Assembly: GCA_021108055.1 (NCBI GenBank)
Contig: JAIORR010000199.1
Location: 1-7,373 of the forward strand
Origin: Candidatus Cloacimonadota bacterium
GTDB lineage: Bacteria; Cloacimonadota; Cloacimonadia; Cloacimonadales; TCS61
Direction: 5' to 3'
DNA: 7,373 nt
Position 1 is the first letter of the stretch. Every line of letters begins with the position of its first letter. The translations under genes and the position numbers were made by a program. Below are positions 1 through 5,793 of this stretch, piece by piece. The notes beneath the pieces were generated by a model. It had not been told where the DNA came from. It ran no database searches and worked only from the letters and a program-made list of their open reading frames with translations.

Positions 1-110
1 TATTGTATTAATAATAAAAATATTCTGAAATCGGGAGCAATTATATGAGAGTTTTATTGACAAATTCTGTGATGGCTTATCTTTTAAACTGACAATAAAA
101 AATTTATATA

Positions 111-122
111 GGAGTAATTTTG
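111..122 (+). promoter_or_regulatory. Ribosome binding site that fixes a TTG start
   Basis: GGAG at 111-114 lies five bases before a TTG codon at 120-122. No ATG in this frame lies near the start of the conserved protein, and the next residues (KAKKEIINE) form a plausible cytoplasmic N-terminus before the first membrane helix. TTG is therefore the best start. TTG starts usually lower initiation efficiency. Confidence 0.7.
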
Positions 123-1838
123 AAAGCAAAAAAAGAAATCATAAACGAGCTTAGTGCTAACTTGGAATTGAACAATGACGAACTCGAACAACGAATAGAT
201 CATGTTTTTTATGAAAATGTAAAATCCTTAACATTGGGTCTGGGTATTCTCTACCTGATCTTTGTGATCGGTCAGATCTTTATACGTTTTTTAAATGTAC
301 GCATTGGGATCACAATAGCGTCTATCGCTGTATCATTTATTTCCCTGATAACCTTTTATATTCTTAACAGGAAAATGATCTCTCATCAAAAGGCTTATAA
401 AATTGCTTTCTTTTTGATCCTTCTTGTATATATCAATATTTTTATTAATACATATCTGTCCCAAAGTGTTTTTCAACTTGCAAACTATTATTTCCTTATT
501 CTTGGATGTGGGATTTTCTTTCTTTCCTTCCGCTGGTTCTTTCTTTCAATTATAACTGCCTTCATTTTTACTGCATCTCTGATGTATATCATGCATTTTT
601 CGGAATACTATAATCAGATAGGTTTTGGATTATTTACTTCTATATCGATATCATTCCTGATCAATTTCCTGAGGATACAATCTCATAAAAAATTTCAGAG
701 GATGTATTTGCTCTCAATAAAACAAAAAGAAAACCTGGAAGTGCTCTTTAATAACCTGCAGGAAAGCAAAGAACGATTTCAACAGGTAGCATCGAATGCC
801 CAGGAATGGATATGGGAAATAAATACTGAAGGATTATATACTTATTCGAGCACTATGGTAACAACTATTCTTGGTTACAAACCGGAAGAACTTGTTGGCA
901 AAAAACATTTCTTTGATCTTTTCATAGATGAAGACAGAGAAGAATTGAGAAAGAATTCCTTTAGATTATTCTCGCAAAAAAAACCATTCCGCGAACTGGA
1001 AAATCAGGTTAATAATAAAAACGGAGATGTTGTTTGTCTTCTTACAAGCGCAATTCCAATAATAGATGATAACAACCACCTTCTTGGTTATAGAGGAACC
1101 GATATAGATATATCTAATCGTAAAAAGGCTGAAGAAAGCAGGCTTCAACTTATTAAAAAATTAGAAGATACAAATCTCGAACTGAAAGAATTCGCTCATG
1201 TTGTTTCCCATGACCTCAAAGCCCCTTTGCGAGGAATCAGTACAATGGCAAATTGGATATTAAAAGATTACGAAGATAAGTTCGATGCCGAAGGAAAAGA
1301 ACAAATGAACCTTCTGATAGATAGAGTTCATCGTATGCATAACCTCATCGATGGAATACTGCAATATTCCAGAGTAGGAAGAATAGAGGAAGAAAAAGTA
1401 AATATCGATCTCAATGAAATATTGCTCGAAGTTATAGATGCTGTTAATCCGCCTGACCATATAAAGATCAATGTAACTTCTGACCTTCCACATATACATT
1501 TTGAAAAAATAAGGATCAGTCAGGTCTTTCTGAATCTATTAAGTAATGCCGTAAATTATATGGATAAGCCAAAGGGAATAATAAATATCGGGTATAAAGA
1601 TGATGGCGATTTATGGGAATTTTTTATTTCCGATAATGGACCCGGCATAGACAAAAAATACTTTAAAAAAATATTCAAGATATTCCAGACTCTGGAAGTT
1701 CGAGATGAAGTTGAAAGCACAGGGATTGGACTTACAACAGTAAAAAAGATAATTGAAATGAATAATGGGAAGATCTGGCTGGAATCTGAAATTGGTAAAG
1801 GAACAACCTTCTATTTCTCTTTGCTAAAAAGCAGGTAG
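120..1838 (+). CDS. Six-helix membrane sensor histidine kinase with PAS domain
   Basis: This is a 572-residue inner-membrane sensor kinase expected to autophosphorylate on His and pass phosphate to a receiver. About six hydrophobic helices fill residues 37-184; I do not recognise them as a named sensor family (MASE-like in layout only). A short linker, probably coiled coil (195-220), leads to a PAS/PAC domain at about 213-335, ending in a typical DIDISNRKKAE exit. HisKA follows with the H-box VVSHDLKAPL and phospho-acceptor His364. The ATPase domain has an N-box around Asn472/Asn476, G1 DNGPGI (505-510), an F-box near 516-523 and G2 TGIGL (534-538), so it looks catalytically complete. The H-box type resembles phytochrome-like kinases. 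It has no receiver of its own; the two receiver genes immediately downstream are the likely partners. The start is TTG with GGAG five bases upstream. The signal sensed is unknown. Confidence 0.93.
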   Translation: MKAKKEIINELSANLELNNDELEQRIDHVFYENVKSLTLGLGILYLIFVIGQIFIRFLNVRIGITIASIAVSFISLITFYILNRKMISHQKAYKIAFFLILLVYINIFINTYLSQSVFQLANYYFLILGCGIFFLSFRWFFLSIITAFIFTASLMYIMHFSEYYNQIGFGLFTSISISFLINFLRIQSHKKFQRMYLLSIKQKENLEVLFNNLQESKERFQQVASNAQEWIWEINTEGLYTYSSTMVTTILGYKPEELVGKKHFFDLFIDEDREELRKNSFRLFSQKKPFRELENQVNNKNGDVVCLLTSAIPIIDDNNHLLGYRGTDIDISNRKKAEESRLQLIKKLEDTNLELKEFAHVVSHDLKAPLRGISTMANWILKDYEDKFDAEGKEQMNLLIDRVHRMHNLIDGILQYSRVGRIEEEKVNIDLNEILLEVIDAVNPPDHIKINVTSDLPHIHFEKIRISQVFLNLLSNAVNYMDKPKGIINIGYKDDGDLWEFFISDNGPGIDKKYFKKIFKIFQTLEVRDEVESTGIGLTTVKKIIEMNNGKIWLESEIGKGTTFYFSLLKSR

Positions 1839-1844
1839 AATAAT

Positions 1845-2513
1845 ATGGAAAGTTCAAAACCGGAAATTCTGATAGTCGATGATAGGGTAGAAAATCTGAT
1901 TGCACTGGAAACACTTTTAAGTGATTTTAATGTAGCATTCATCCGTGCTCTATCTGGCAATGAAGCTCTGGAAAAAACGCTGACTCATGATTTTGCACTA
2001 ATGCTTATCGATGTACAAATGCCGGAAATGGACGGATTTGAAACTGTTTCATTTATCAGGAATATAAATAAGTCGAAGCATATTCCTATTATTTTTGTCT
2101 CTGCCATTTACTCAGAAGATTTTTATAAGATAAAAGGCGTAGAGGCAGGTGCTGTAGATTTTATTACAAAACCCATTATACCGGAATTGCTAATCGGGAA
2201 AGTAAAAATATTTTTAGAACTACACAAGCAGAAGATCGAACGTGAAAGATTGATCTCGGAACTTAAAGAAGCATTAAATAATATAAAAACCCTCAAGGGT
2301 TTACTCCCGATCTGTGCTTCATGTAAAAAAATACGCGACGATAAAGGATATTGGAGTGAAGTAGAATCTTATATCAGCCTACATTCCGATGTGGCTTTCA
2401 GTCATGGAATATGTCCCGATTGTATGAAAAAATTATACCCTGATGTTTACAAGAAACTTCAAATTAAAAAAAGGAATGATCATGAAAGTAAAATCAAAAA
2501 TATTGATCGTTGA
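1845..2513 (+). CDS. Response regulator with C-terminal four-cysteine module
   Basis: This is a 222-residue cytoplasmic response regulator. The receiver domain (about 7-125) has the acidic pair Asp12/Asp13, phospho-acceptor Asp56 in LIDVQMPEMDGFE, Ser86 at the Thr/Ser switch position and Lys109 in the TKP motif. A helical linker (125-150) leads to a small module with CASC (Cys157, Cys160) and CPDC (Cys190, Cys193), plus GYWSEVESYI and SHGIC between them. From memory, this module recurs at the C-terminus of receiver and PAS proteins in many anaerobic bacteria; the cysteine spacing suggests metal binding, probably zinc, but its function is unknown to me. There is no DNA-binding or enzymatic output. 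The ATG follows the kinase stop by six bases, with AGGT at the end of the kinase gene as a weak ribosome binding site. The last residues overlap the next gene by 32 bases, which suggests translational coupling. Confidence 0.92.
   Translation: MESSKPEILIVDDRVENLIALETLLSDFNVAFIRALSGNEALEKTLTHDFALMLIDVQMPEMDGFETVSFIRNINKSKHIPIIFVSAIYSEDFYKIKGVEAGAVDFITKPIIPELLIGKVKIFLELHKQKIERERLISELKEALNNIKTLKGLLPICASCKKIRDDKGYWSEVESYISLHSDVAFSHGICPDCMKKLYPDVYKKLQIKKRNDHESKIKNIDR
2471..2484 (+). promoter_or_regulatory. Ribosome binding site that sets the receiver-kinase start
   Basis: AAGGA at 2471-2475 sits inside the end of the preceding gene. It directly abuts an in-frame ATG at 2476, too close to be used, and lies six bases before ATG 2482. 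From 2482 the product begins MKVKSKILIVDD, which matches the length of its paralogue upstream. A further in-frame ATG at 2443 would only add residues out of register with receiver domains. Confidence 0.75.
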
Positions 2514-3543
2514 CGACAAGATAGAAAACCTTATTGCTCTTGAAACACTGCTCCAGGATTTTGATGTTGATTTTATCAGAGCATTATCCGGTAAAGAAGC
2601 CATTAAACAAATATCCAGATATGATTTTGCACTTATCATTATGGATGTACAAATGCCGGAAATGGACGGATTTGAAACAGTGAGAATAATTAAAAAGGAC
2701 AAAAAGAATAAACTTATTCCCATAATCTTTGTCTCCGCTATATATTCCCAGAATTATTATAACATCAAAGGAGTAGAAGCCGGCGGAATTGATTTTATAA
2801 CAAAACCGTTGATCACGAATGTCTTAATTGGGAAAGTCAGAATTTTTCTGGATATGCATAATTACAAGGTCAAGTTGGAAAACGAGATCGAACTACGTAA
2901 AAAAGTACAAAATGAGTTGTTAGAGAATCGTGAACATCTTAAATTGTTAAACAAAATACTAAGGCACGACATCTTAAATAATCTCTCCGTTGTTATCAGT
3001 GCATTAAGATTATACAAAGCAAATCACGATGAAAGTGTTCTGGAAAAGAGTAAAAAAAGTATCGAAAAAAGCGTTGAATTGATCAATAGAATGCGAGGAA
3101 TAGAAATGGCTATTTCTTCTCGTAAAGGGTTAAAACCGATTGATCTGAACAAGGCTATCAATAAAATAATTGCTGCAAAACCAGATGTTGAGTTTAGCGT
3201 AAAAGGAAAGGCACAGGTTCTTGCCGATCAAACCATAAGCTCTATTTTTGACAATATCATAAGTAATGCGGTCATACACGGAAAAGCGGATAAGATAAAT
3301 ATCACTATTAATAGGAAACAAAAAAAATGCGAAATAAGAATTGCCGATAATGGACAAGGCATTCCGGATAATATTAAAGAAAGTGTTTTTGAGGAAGGTT
3401 TCCATTTTGGTAAAACAGGAGGTACCGGAATAGGTTTGTACATCGTAAAAAAAACAATTGAAAAATATGGAGGAAAAATATTTATAGAAGATAATAAACC
3501 AAATGGAACTATTATTGTGGTATTCTTACAAAATATAGGGTAA
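2482..3543 (+). CDS. Response regulator-histidine kinase hybrid
   Basis: With the start at 2482 this is a soluble 353-residue protein. The N-terminal receiver (about 5-125) has Asp11/Asp12, phospho-acceptor Asp55, Ser85 and Lys108. A helical linker (125-155) leads to a dimerisation/His-phosphotransfer segment with His162 in LRHDILNNL. This H-box variant (RHD rather than SHE) occurs in many archaeal and PAS-type kinases. The ATPase domain follows: N-box DNIISNA (257-263), G1 DNGQGI (289-294), F-box region 302-310 and G2 GGTGIGL (313-319). No sensor domain is present, so input should come by phosphorylation of the receiver, probably by the membrane kinase upstream. The receiver is clearly a paralogue of the one in the preceding gene, including an exact 35-base DNA match. 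It overlaps the preceding gene by 32 bases and ends six bases before the CheR gene. Confidence 0.92.
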   Translation: MKVKSKILIVDDKIENLIALETLLQDFDVDFIRALSGKEAIKQISRYDFALIIMDVQMPEMDGFETVRIIKKDKKNKLIPIIFVSAIYSQNYYNIKGVEAGGIDFITKPLITNVLIGKVRIFLDMHNYKVKLENEIELRKKVQNELLENREHLKLLNKILRHDILNNLSVVISALRLYKANHDESVLEKSKKSIEKSVELINRMRGIEMAISSRKGLKPIDLNKAINKIIAAKPDVEFSVKGKAQVLADQTISSIFDNIISNAVIHGKADKINITINRKQKKCEIRIADNGQGIPDNIKESVFEEGFHFGKTGGTGIGLYIVKKTIEKYGGKIFIEDNKPNGTIIVVFLQNIG

Positions 3544-3549
3544 AAGATC

Positions 3550-4371
3550 ATGGAAAAGACCAAAAAAGAAGGCACTGAAGTAGATATTTTTCTGGAAGCG
3601 ATCTTTCAAAAATACGGATATGATTTCAGGAATTATGCAAAAGCTTCCATCAAAAGAAGAATACAAAATCTTCAGAAAAAATTCGCTATCAAGAAGATCA
3701 GCGAAATGATCCCCAGAATGCATCAAGATCGTTCCTTTTCCAATTCTATCCTCGCCGAGTTTTCGATAACTGTTACAGAAATGTTTCGAGATCCGGAGTT
3801 TTATCGTTCCATCAGGGAAAACATTGTTCCCTACCTCGATACTTACCCGTTCATAAAGATATGGCATGCCGGATGTGCTACAGGAGAAGAAGCATATTCC
3901 CTGGCAATAATTCTAAAAGAAGAAAATCTGTATCACAAAACCACTATCTTTGCTACCGATTTCAATAACGTAGCATTGAGAAAAGCAAGAAATGGAATAT
4001 ATTCTCTCGATGAAATTAAAGAATTTACTCAAAGCTACCAGAAAGCCGGTGGTAAACACTCTTTCTCAGATTATTATCATGCAAAATATAAATCTGCAAT
4101 TATTGACAATTCTTTAAAAAAAAATATCACTTTTGCAAATCACAATCTAGTTACTGACAGTGATTTTGGTGAAATGCATTTGATCTTATGTAGAAACGTC
4201 CTCATCTATTTCAATAAAATATTGCGGGATCGTGTCCTCAATCTTTTCGACAGCAGCCTGATACACAAAGGTTTCCTTGCTATTGGTAGTAAAGAATCTC
4301 TAAATTTTTCCAGCATAGAAAAAAAATTTAATCCAGTCGATAAAAAAAACAAGATCTACAGGAAAAAATGA
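3550..4371 (+). CDS. cheR: CheR-type protein-glutamate methyltransferase
   Basis: CheR transfers methyl groups from S-adenosylmethionine to glutamates of chemoreceptors. At 273 residues it has normal family length. The N-terminal all-helical CheR_N region (about 10-75) includes the basic SIKRRIQN segment. The catalytic part begins at VTEMFRDPEFY (75-85), with the conserved Thr, Arg and Asp. The SAM-binding motif is WHAGCATGEEAYSLA (105-119). Other family motifs are IFATDFNN (133-140) and LCRNVLIYF (213-221), and the C-terminus GSKES (246-250) is also typical. There is no TPR or C-terminal pentapeptide-binding extension. The start follows the previous stop by six bases, with AGGG nine bases upstream. 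The stop overlaps the CheB start in ATGA, so the two are probably co-translated. Without CheA or CheW in the window, it may serve a non-motility or composite pathway rather than classical chemotaxis. Confidence 0.95.
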   Translation: MEKTKKEGTEVDIFLEAIFQKYGYDFRNYAKASIKRRIQNLQKKFAIKKISEMIPRMHQDRSFSNSILAEFSITVTEMFRDPEFYRSIRENIVPYLDTYPFIKIWHAGCATGEEAYSLAIILKEENLYHKTTIFATDFNNVALRKARNGIYSLDEIKEFTQSYQKAGGKHSFSDYYHAKYKSAIIDNSLKKNITFANHNLVTDSDFGEMHLILCRNVLIYFNKILRDRVLNLFDSSLIHKGFLAIGSKESLNFSSIEKKFNPVDKKNKIYRKK

Positions 4372-4961
4372 AAACGAAGAATAATTTTAATATCTCGGAT
4401 TTCAAAGCAATTGTCATTGGCGTGTCTGCCGGTGGTTTTGAAGCTTTGACTAAACTTTTCTCAACGCTTCCAAAAGATTTTCCACTGCCTATTATTGTTG
4501 TTCAGCATATTCACAAATATCAATCCGGATATTTATTTGAACATCTCAATAAACATTGTGCTTTAAAAGTAAAAGAAGCCGATGAAAAAGAAACCATCAA
4601 ACCGGGGAATATTTATTTCGCTCCTCCCAACTATCACCTGTTGATCGAAGAAGACAAAACCTTCTCTCTCTCTGTAGATGAGAAAGTAAATTATTCAAGA
4701 CCTTCTATCGATGTTTTATTCAAATGCGCAGCAGAGGTTTACAAAAATCAACTCATCGGAATTATCCTTACAGGTGCAAATGATGATGGAGCTGAAGGAA
4801 TGAGGATTATTAAAGAGAATGGCGGTCTTACTATTGCTCAAGATCCCCGAGATGCGGAATTTCCTGTAATGCCGCAATCTGCAATAGATAAGGTCGAGAT
4901 AGGTATTATTCTTACACTGGAAAACTTAACCTTCCACTTCAGTGGATGGCACAGAAAGTAG
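4368..4961 (+). CDS. cheB: CheB methylesterase catalytic domain, no receiver
   Basis: This protein removes methyl groups from receptor glutamates, or deamidates glutamines, opposing CheR. It consists of the esterase domain only (197 residues); the usual N-terminal receiver is absent, so it cannot be activated by phosphorylation as enteric CheB is. The triad is readable: Ser20 in IGVSAGG, His47 in VVQHIHK and Asp140 in LTGANDDGAEG, aligned with Ser164, His190 and Asp286 of Salmonella CheB. APPNYHLL (85-92), YSRPSIDVLF (109-118) and the PVMPQSAID segment are also typical. The last nine or so residues (FHFSGWHRK) are encoded by the first copy of a 38-bp direct repeat, so the native C-terminus has probably been replaced by repeat sequence. 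The catalytic core is intact. AGGA four bases before the ATG and the ATGA overlap with CheR indicate coupling. The two receiver proteins upstream could supply regulation in trans. Confidence 0.94.
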   Translation: MKTKNNFNISDFKAIVIGVSAGGFEALTKLFSTLPKDFPLPIIVVQHIHKYQSGYLFEHLNKHCALKVKEADEKETIKPGNIYFAPPNYHLLIEEDKTFSLSVDEKVNYSRPSIDVLFKCAAEVYKNQLIGIILTGANDDGAEGMRIIKENGGLTIAQDPRDAEFPVMPQSAIDKVEIGIILTLENLTFHFSGWHRK

Positions 4962-4963
4962 TA
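4926..4963 (+). repeat. 38-bp direct repeat, copy 1
   Basis: It is identical base for base with 4989-5026. It covers the last codons and stop of cheB. Inside, TCCAC at 4933-4937 pairs with GTGGA at 4942-4946 around TTCA, and CC/GG pairs (4930-4931 with 4948-4949) extend the stem past one T-T mismatch, so each unit can form a small hairpin. Confidence 0.95.
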
Positions 4964-4977
4964 GTCGATGGGACAAG
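4963..4977 (+). repeat. 15-bp dispersed repeat, upstream copy
   Basis: AGTCGATGGGACAAG lies in the 25-base spacer between the two 38-bp repeats (its first base is the last base of copy 1). The identical 15-mer recurs at 5621-5635, beyond the H-NOX gene and in the same orientation. Confidence 0.85.
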
Positions 4978-4988
4978 GTAAGTAAAAA

Positions 4989-5026
4989 TTAACCTTCCAC
5001 TTCAGTGGATGGCACAGAAAGTAGTA
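4989..5026 (+). repeat. 38-bp direct repeat, copy 2
   Basis: This exact copy of 4926-4963 begins 63 bases (21 codons) after it, in the same reading frame as cheB but beyond its stop. It ends six bases before AGGAG of the H-NOX gene, so its hairpin (4993-5012) would lie in the leader or translation-initiation region of that message. Confidence 0.95.
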
Positions 5027-5032
5027 AAAAAA

Positions 5033-5037
5033 AGGAG
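5033..5037 (+). promoter_or_regulatory. Strong ribosome binding site for H-NOX
   Basis: AGGAG preceded by an A run lies five bases before ATG 5043. It is one of the two best Shine-Dalgarno sequences in the window. It is preceded by repeat copy 2, so the gene probably has its own initiation site rather than being coupled to cheB 81 bases upstream. Confidence 0.75.
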
Positions 5038-5042
5038 ATAAT

Positions 5043-5564
5043 ATGAAAGGTATTATTGCGATTTGTTTAAAAAACATGATCAAAGACAATTACAGTATTG
5101 AAAAATGGAATGAAATTTTAGAATTATCAGATATCGATCCTTACATTATCATTAATGCTGTCCAGGATTTCGATGATGACATTATATTAAAAATGGTCGA
5201 TTCTACCTGTAAGGTTCTGAACATATCGCTTGAACAAGCTGCGGATGCGTTTGGCGAATACTGGATGAAAACATTTGCACCAAAGATATATGAAGTCTAT
5301 TTCAGAGAAGTGGAATCTGCAAAAGATTTCATCTTGAAAATGAATAAAGTGCACAGTTCGGTAACTTCAAATATTCCGAACGCCAAACCACCAAAATTTA
5401 AATATGAATGGAAAGATGACAGGACTCTGGTGATCGAATACATTTCTCACAGAAATCTAATCGATATTATGATCGGCTTAATTAGGGGTGTTGGAAAATA
5501 CTTCGATGAAGAACTAAAAGTAAGAAAGTTGTCTGATACCAAAGCAGAAGTGGTCTTCCCGTAA
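5043..5564 (+). CDS. H-NOX heme nitric oxide sensor protein
   Basis: This is a soluble 173-residue stand-alone H-NOX (HNOB) domain, related to the heme domain of soluble guanylate cyclase. It starts MKGIIAICLKNMI like the family. Proximal heme ligand His104 is in KVHSSVTSNIP, followed by the PPKF segment (116-119). The heme-propionate motif YxSxR is Tyr133-Ser135-Arg137 in YISHR, then IGLIRGVGKYF closes the fold. Using Thermoanaerobacter H-NOX numbering from memory, the distal hydrogen-bonding residues Trp9, Asn74 and Tyr140 correspond here to Leu9, Trp74 and about Ile142. The absence of a distal Tyr predicts a five-coordinate NO sensor that does not hold O2. Bacterial H-NOX proteins normally control a partner histidine kinase, cyclase or receptor encoded nearby; candidates are the kinases upstream and the membrane sensor downstream. 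Related repeats lie on both sides. The ATG has AGGAG five bases upstream. Confidence 0.9.
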   Translation: MKGIIAICLKNMIKDNYSIEKWNEILELSDIDPYIIINAVQDFDDDIILKMVDSTCKVLNISLEQAADAFGEYWMKTFAPKIYEVYFREVESAKDFILKMNKVHSSVTSNIPNAKPPKFKYEWKDDRTLVIEYISHRNLIDIMIGLIRGVGKYFDEELKVRKLSDTKAEVVFP

Positions 5565-5566
5565 AT

Positions 5567-5580
5567 CTTAACCTTCGACT
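5567..5580 (+). repeat. Partial copy of the 38-bp repeat start
   Basis: CTTAACCTTCGACT differs at one of 14 positions from the start of repeat copy 1 with its preceding base (4925-4938). It lies just three bases past the H-NOX stop codon; similarity is lost after about 5580. Confidence 0.5.
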
Positions 5581-5660
5581 TTGTAACCCGTGAAATTCTG
5601 AAAGACTATTTCACTGGGTCAGTCGATGGGACAAGAGAAACTCTCGCCCTTCCGAAGGTT
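5570..5660 (+). other. Possible multi-helix RNA element after H-NOX
   Basis: Three nested pairings can be read. The outer helix is AACCTTCG (5570-5577) with CGAAGGTT (5653-5660), a perfect 8 bp. An inner hairpin pairs 5586-5596 with 5608-5619 in 11 bp with one bulged T at 5615. A short hairpin pairs AGAG (5634-5637) with CTCT (5641-5644) around AAA. The layout resembles a three-way junction. It matches no riboswitch class I recognise and has no U tract for a terminator. It overlaps the dispersed repeat pieces, so it may be part of a mobile or repeated palindromic element rather than a regulatory RNA. Confidence 0.4.
5621..5635 (+). repeat. 15-bp dispersed repeat, downstream copy
   Basis: AGTCGATGGGACAAG is identical to 4963-4977, 658 bases away and in the same orientation. 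Together with 5567-5580 it shows that the spacers on both sides of H-NOX share sequence. Confidence 0.85.
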
Positions 5661-5706
5661 GTAGAAGAAGTAAAATATGATGGTGATTATTAAGAGATTA
5701 CTTGAG

Positions 5707-5728
5707 ATTCCCAATTGGTGTTGGGAAT
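5707..5728. repeat. REP-like palindrome
   Basis: ATTCCCAA (5707-5714) and TTGGGAAT (5721-5728) are perfect 8-bp inverted arms around TTGGTG, followed by GACATTC. This ATTCCC...GGGAATGACA form resembles the short extragenic palindromes found in many copies in diverse bacterial genomes. There is no T tract, so an intrinsic terminator is unlikely. Copy number cannot be judged from this window. Confidence 0.6.
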
Positions 5729-5736
5729 GACATTCT

Positions 5737-5779
5737 AAATAACCCGACTCGGGTTTGAAAAACTCGAGTCGAGTTATTT
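5737..5779 (+). promoter_or_regulatory. Long hairpin just upstream of the Cache sensor gene
   Basis: The 20-base arms 5737-5756 and 5760-5779 pair around a GAA loop, with 18 Watson-Crick pairs, one G-U and one C-A mismatch. The outer part is A-rich on the left and T-rich on the right (AAATAAC / GTTATTT), like an intrinsic terminator, although the T run is short and inside the stem. The GGAGG of the next gene begins only five bases later. It could be a terminator or attenuator of the upstream operon, a leader structure controlling translation of the sensor, or a second extragenic palindrome. Confidence 0.6.
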
Positions 5780-5784
5780 GTCCC

Positions 5785-5789
5785 GGAGG
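5785..5789 (+). promoter_or_regulatory. Strong ribosome binding site for the Cache sensor
   Basis: GGAGG lies four bases before ATG 5794, which fixes the start. The upstream hairpin ends at 5779, so folding would not hide this site but could affect ribosome access. Confidence 0.8.
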
Positions 5790-5793
5790 ATAA

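Noticed and set aside
57..83. TTGACA at 57-62 with TATCTT at 78-83 as a sigma-70 promoter
   Set aside because: The -35 box is perfect, but the spacing is only 15 bases and the -10 match is weak (4 of 6). In AT-rich DNA such matches are common, and the bases also fit a mini-ORF, so I do not annotate it.
120..1838. Frameshift or decay in the first kinase suggested by the missing ATG
   Set aside because: The frame is intact over all kinase boxes, and a TTG with a well-spaced GGAG explains the start.
2443..2481. Upstream start for the receiver-kinase hybrid at 2443
   Set aside because: It has no ribosome binding site, would extend the protein by 13 residues before the normal receiver start, and lies well inside the preceding gene; ATG 2482 has AAGGA at good spacing.
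4926..5026. CRISPR array
   Set aside because: There are only two units with one 25-base spacer, one unit lies in the cheB coding end, the spacer contains a sequence repeated elsewhere in the window, and there are no cas genes.
4838..5089. Minus-strand reading frame with an internal repeated YYFLCHPLKWKV peptide
   Set aside because: The peptide repeat is just the translation of the 38-bp DNA repeat on the other strand. The frame overlaps the ends of cheB and H-NOX, whose domain matches are clear.
5565..5660. Known riboswitch (for example cyclic di-GMP class I) in the spacer
   Set aside because: The conserved core bases of the classes I know are not visible; only generic stems are present, so it is reported just as a possible structure.
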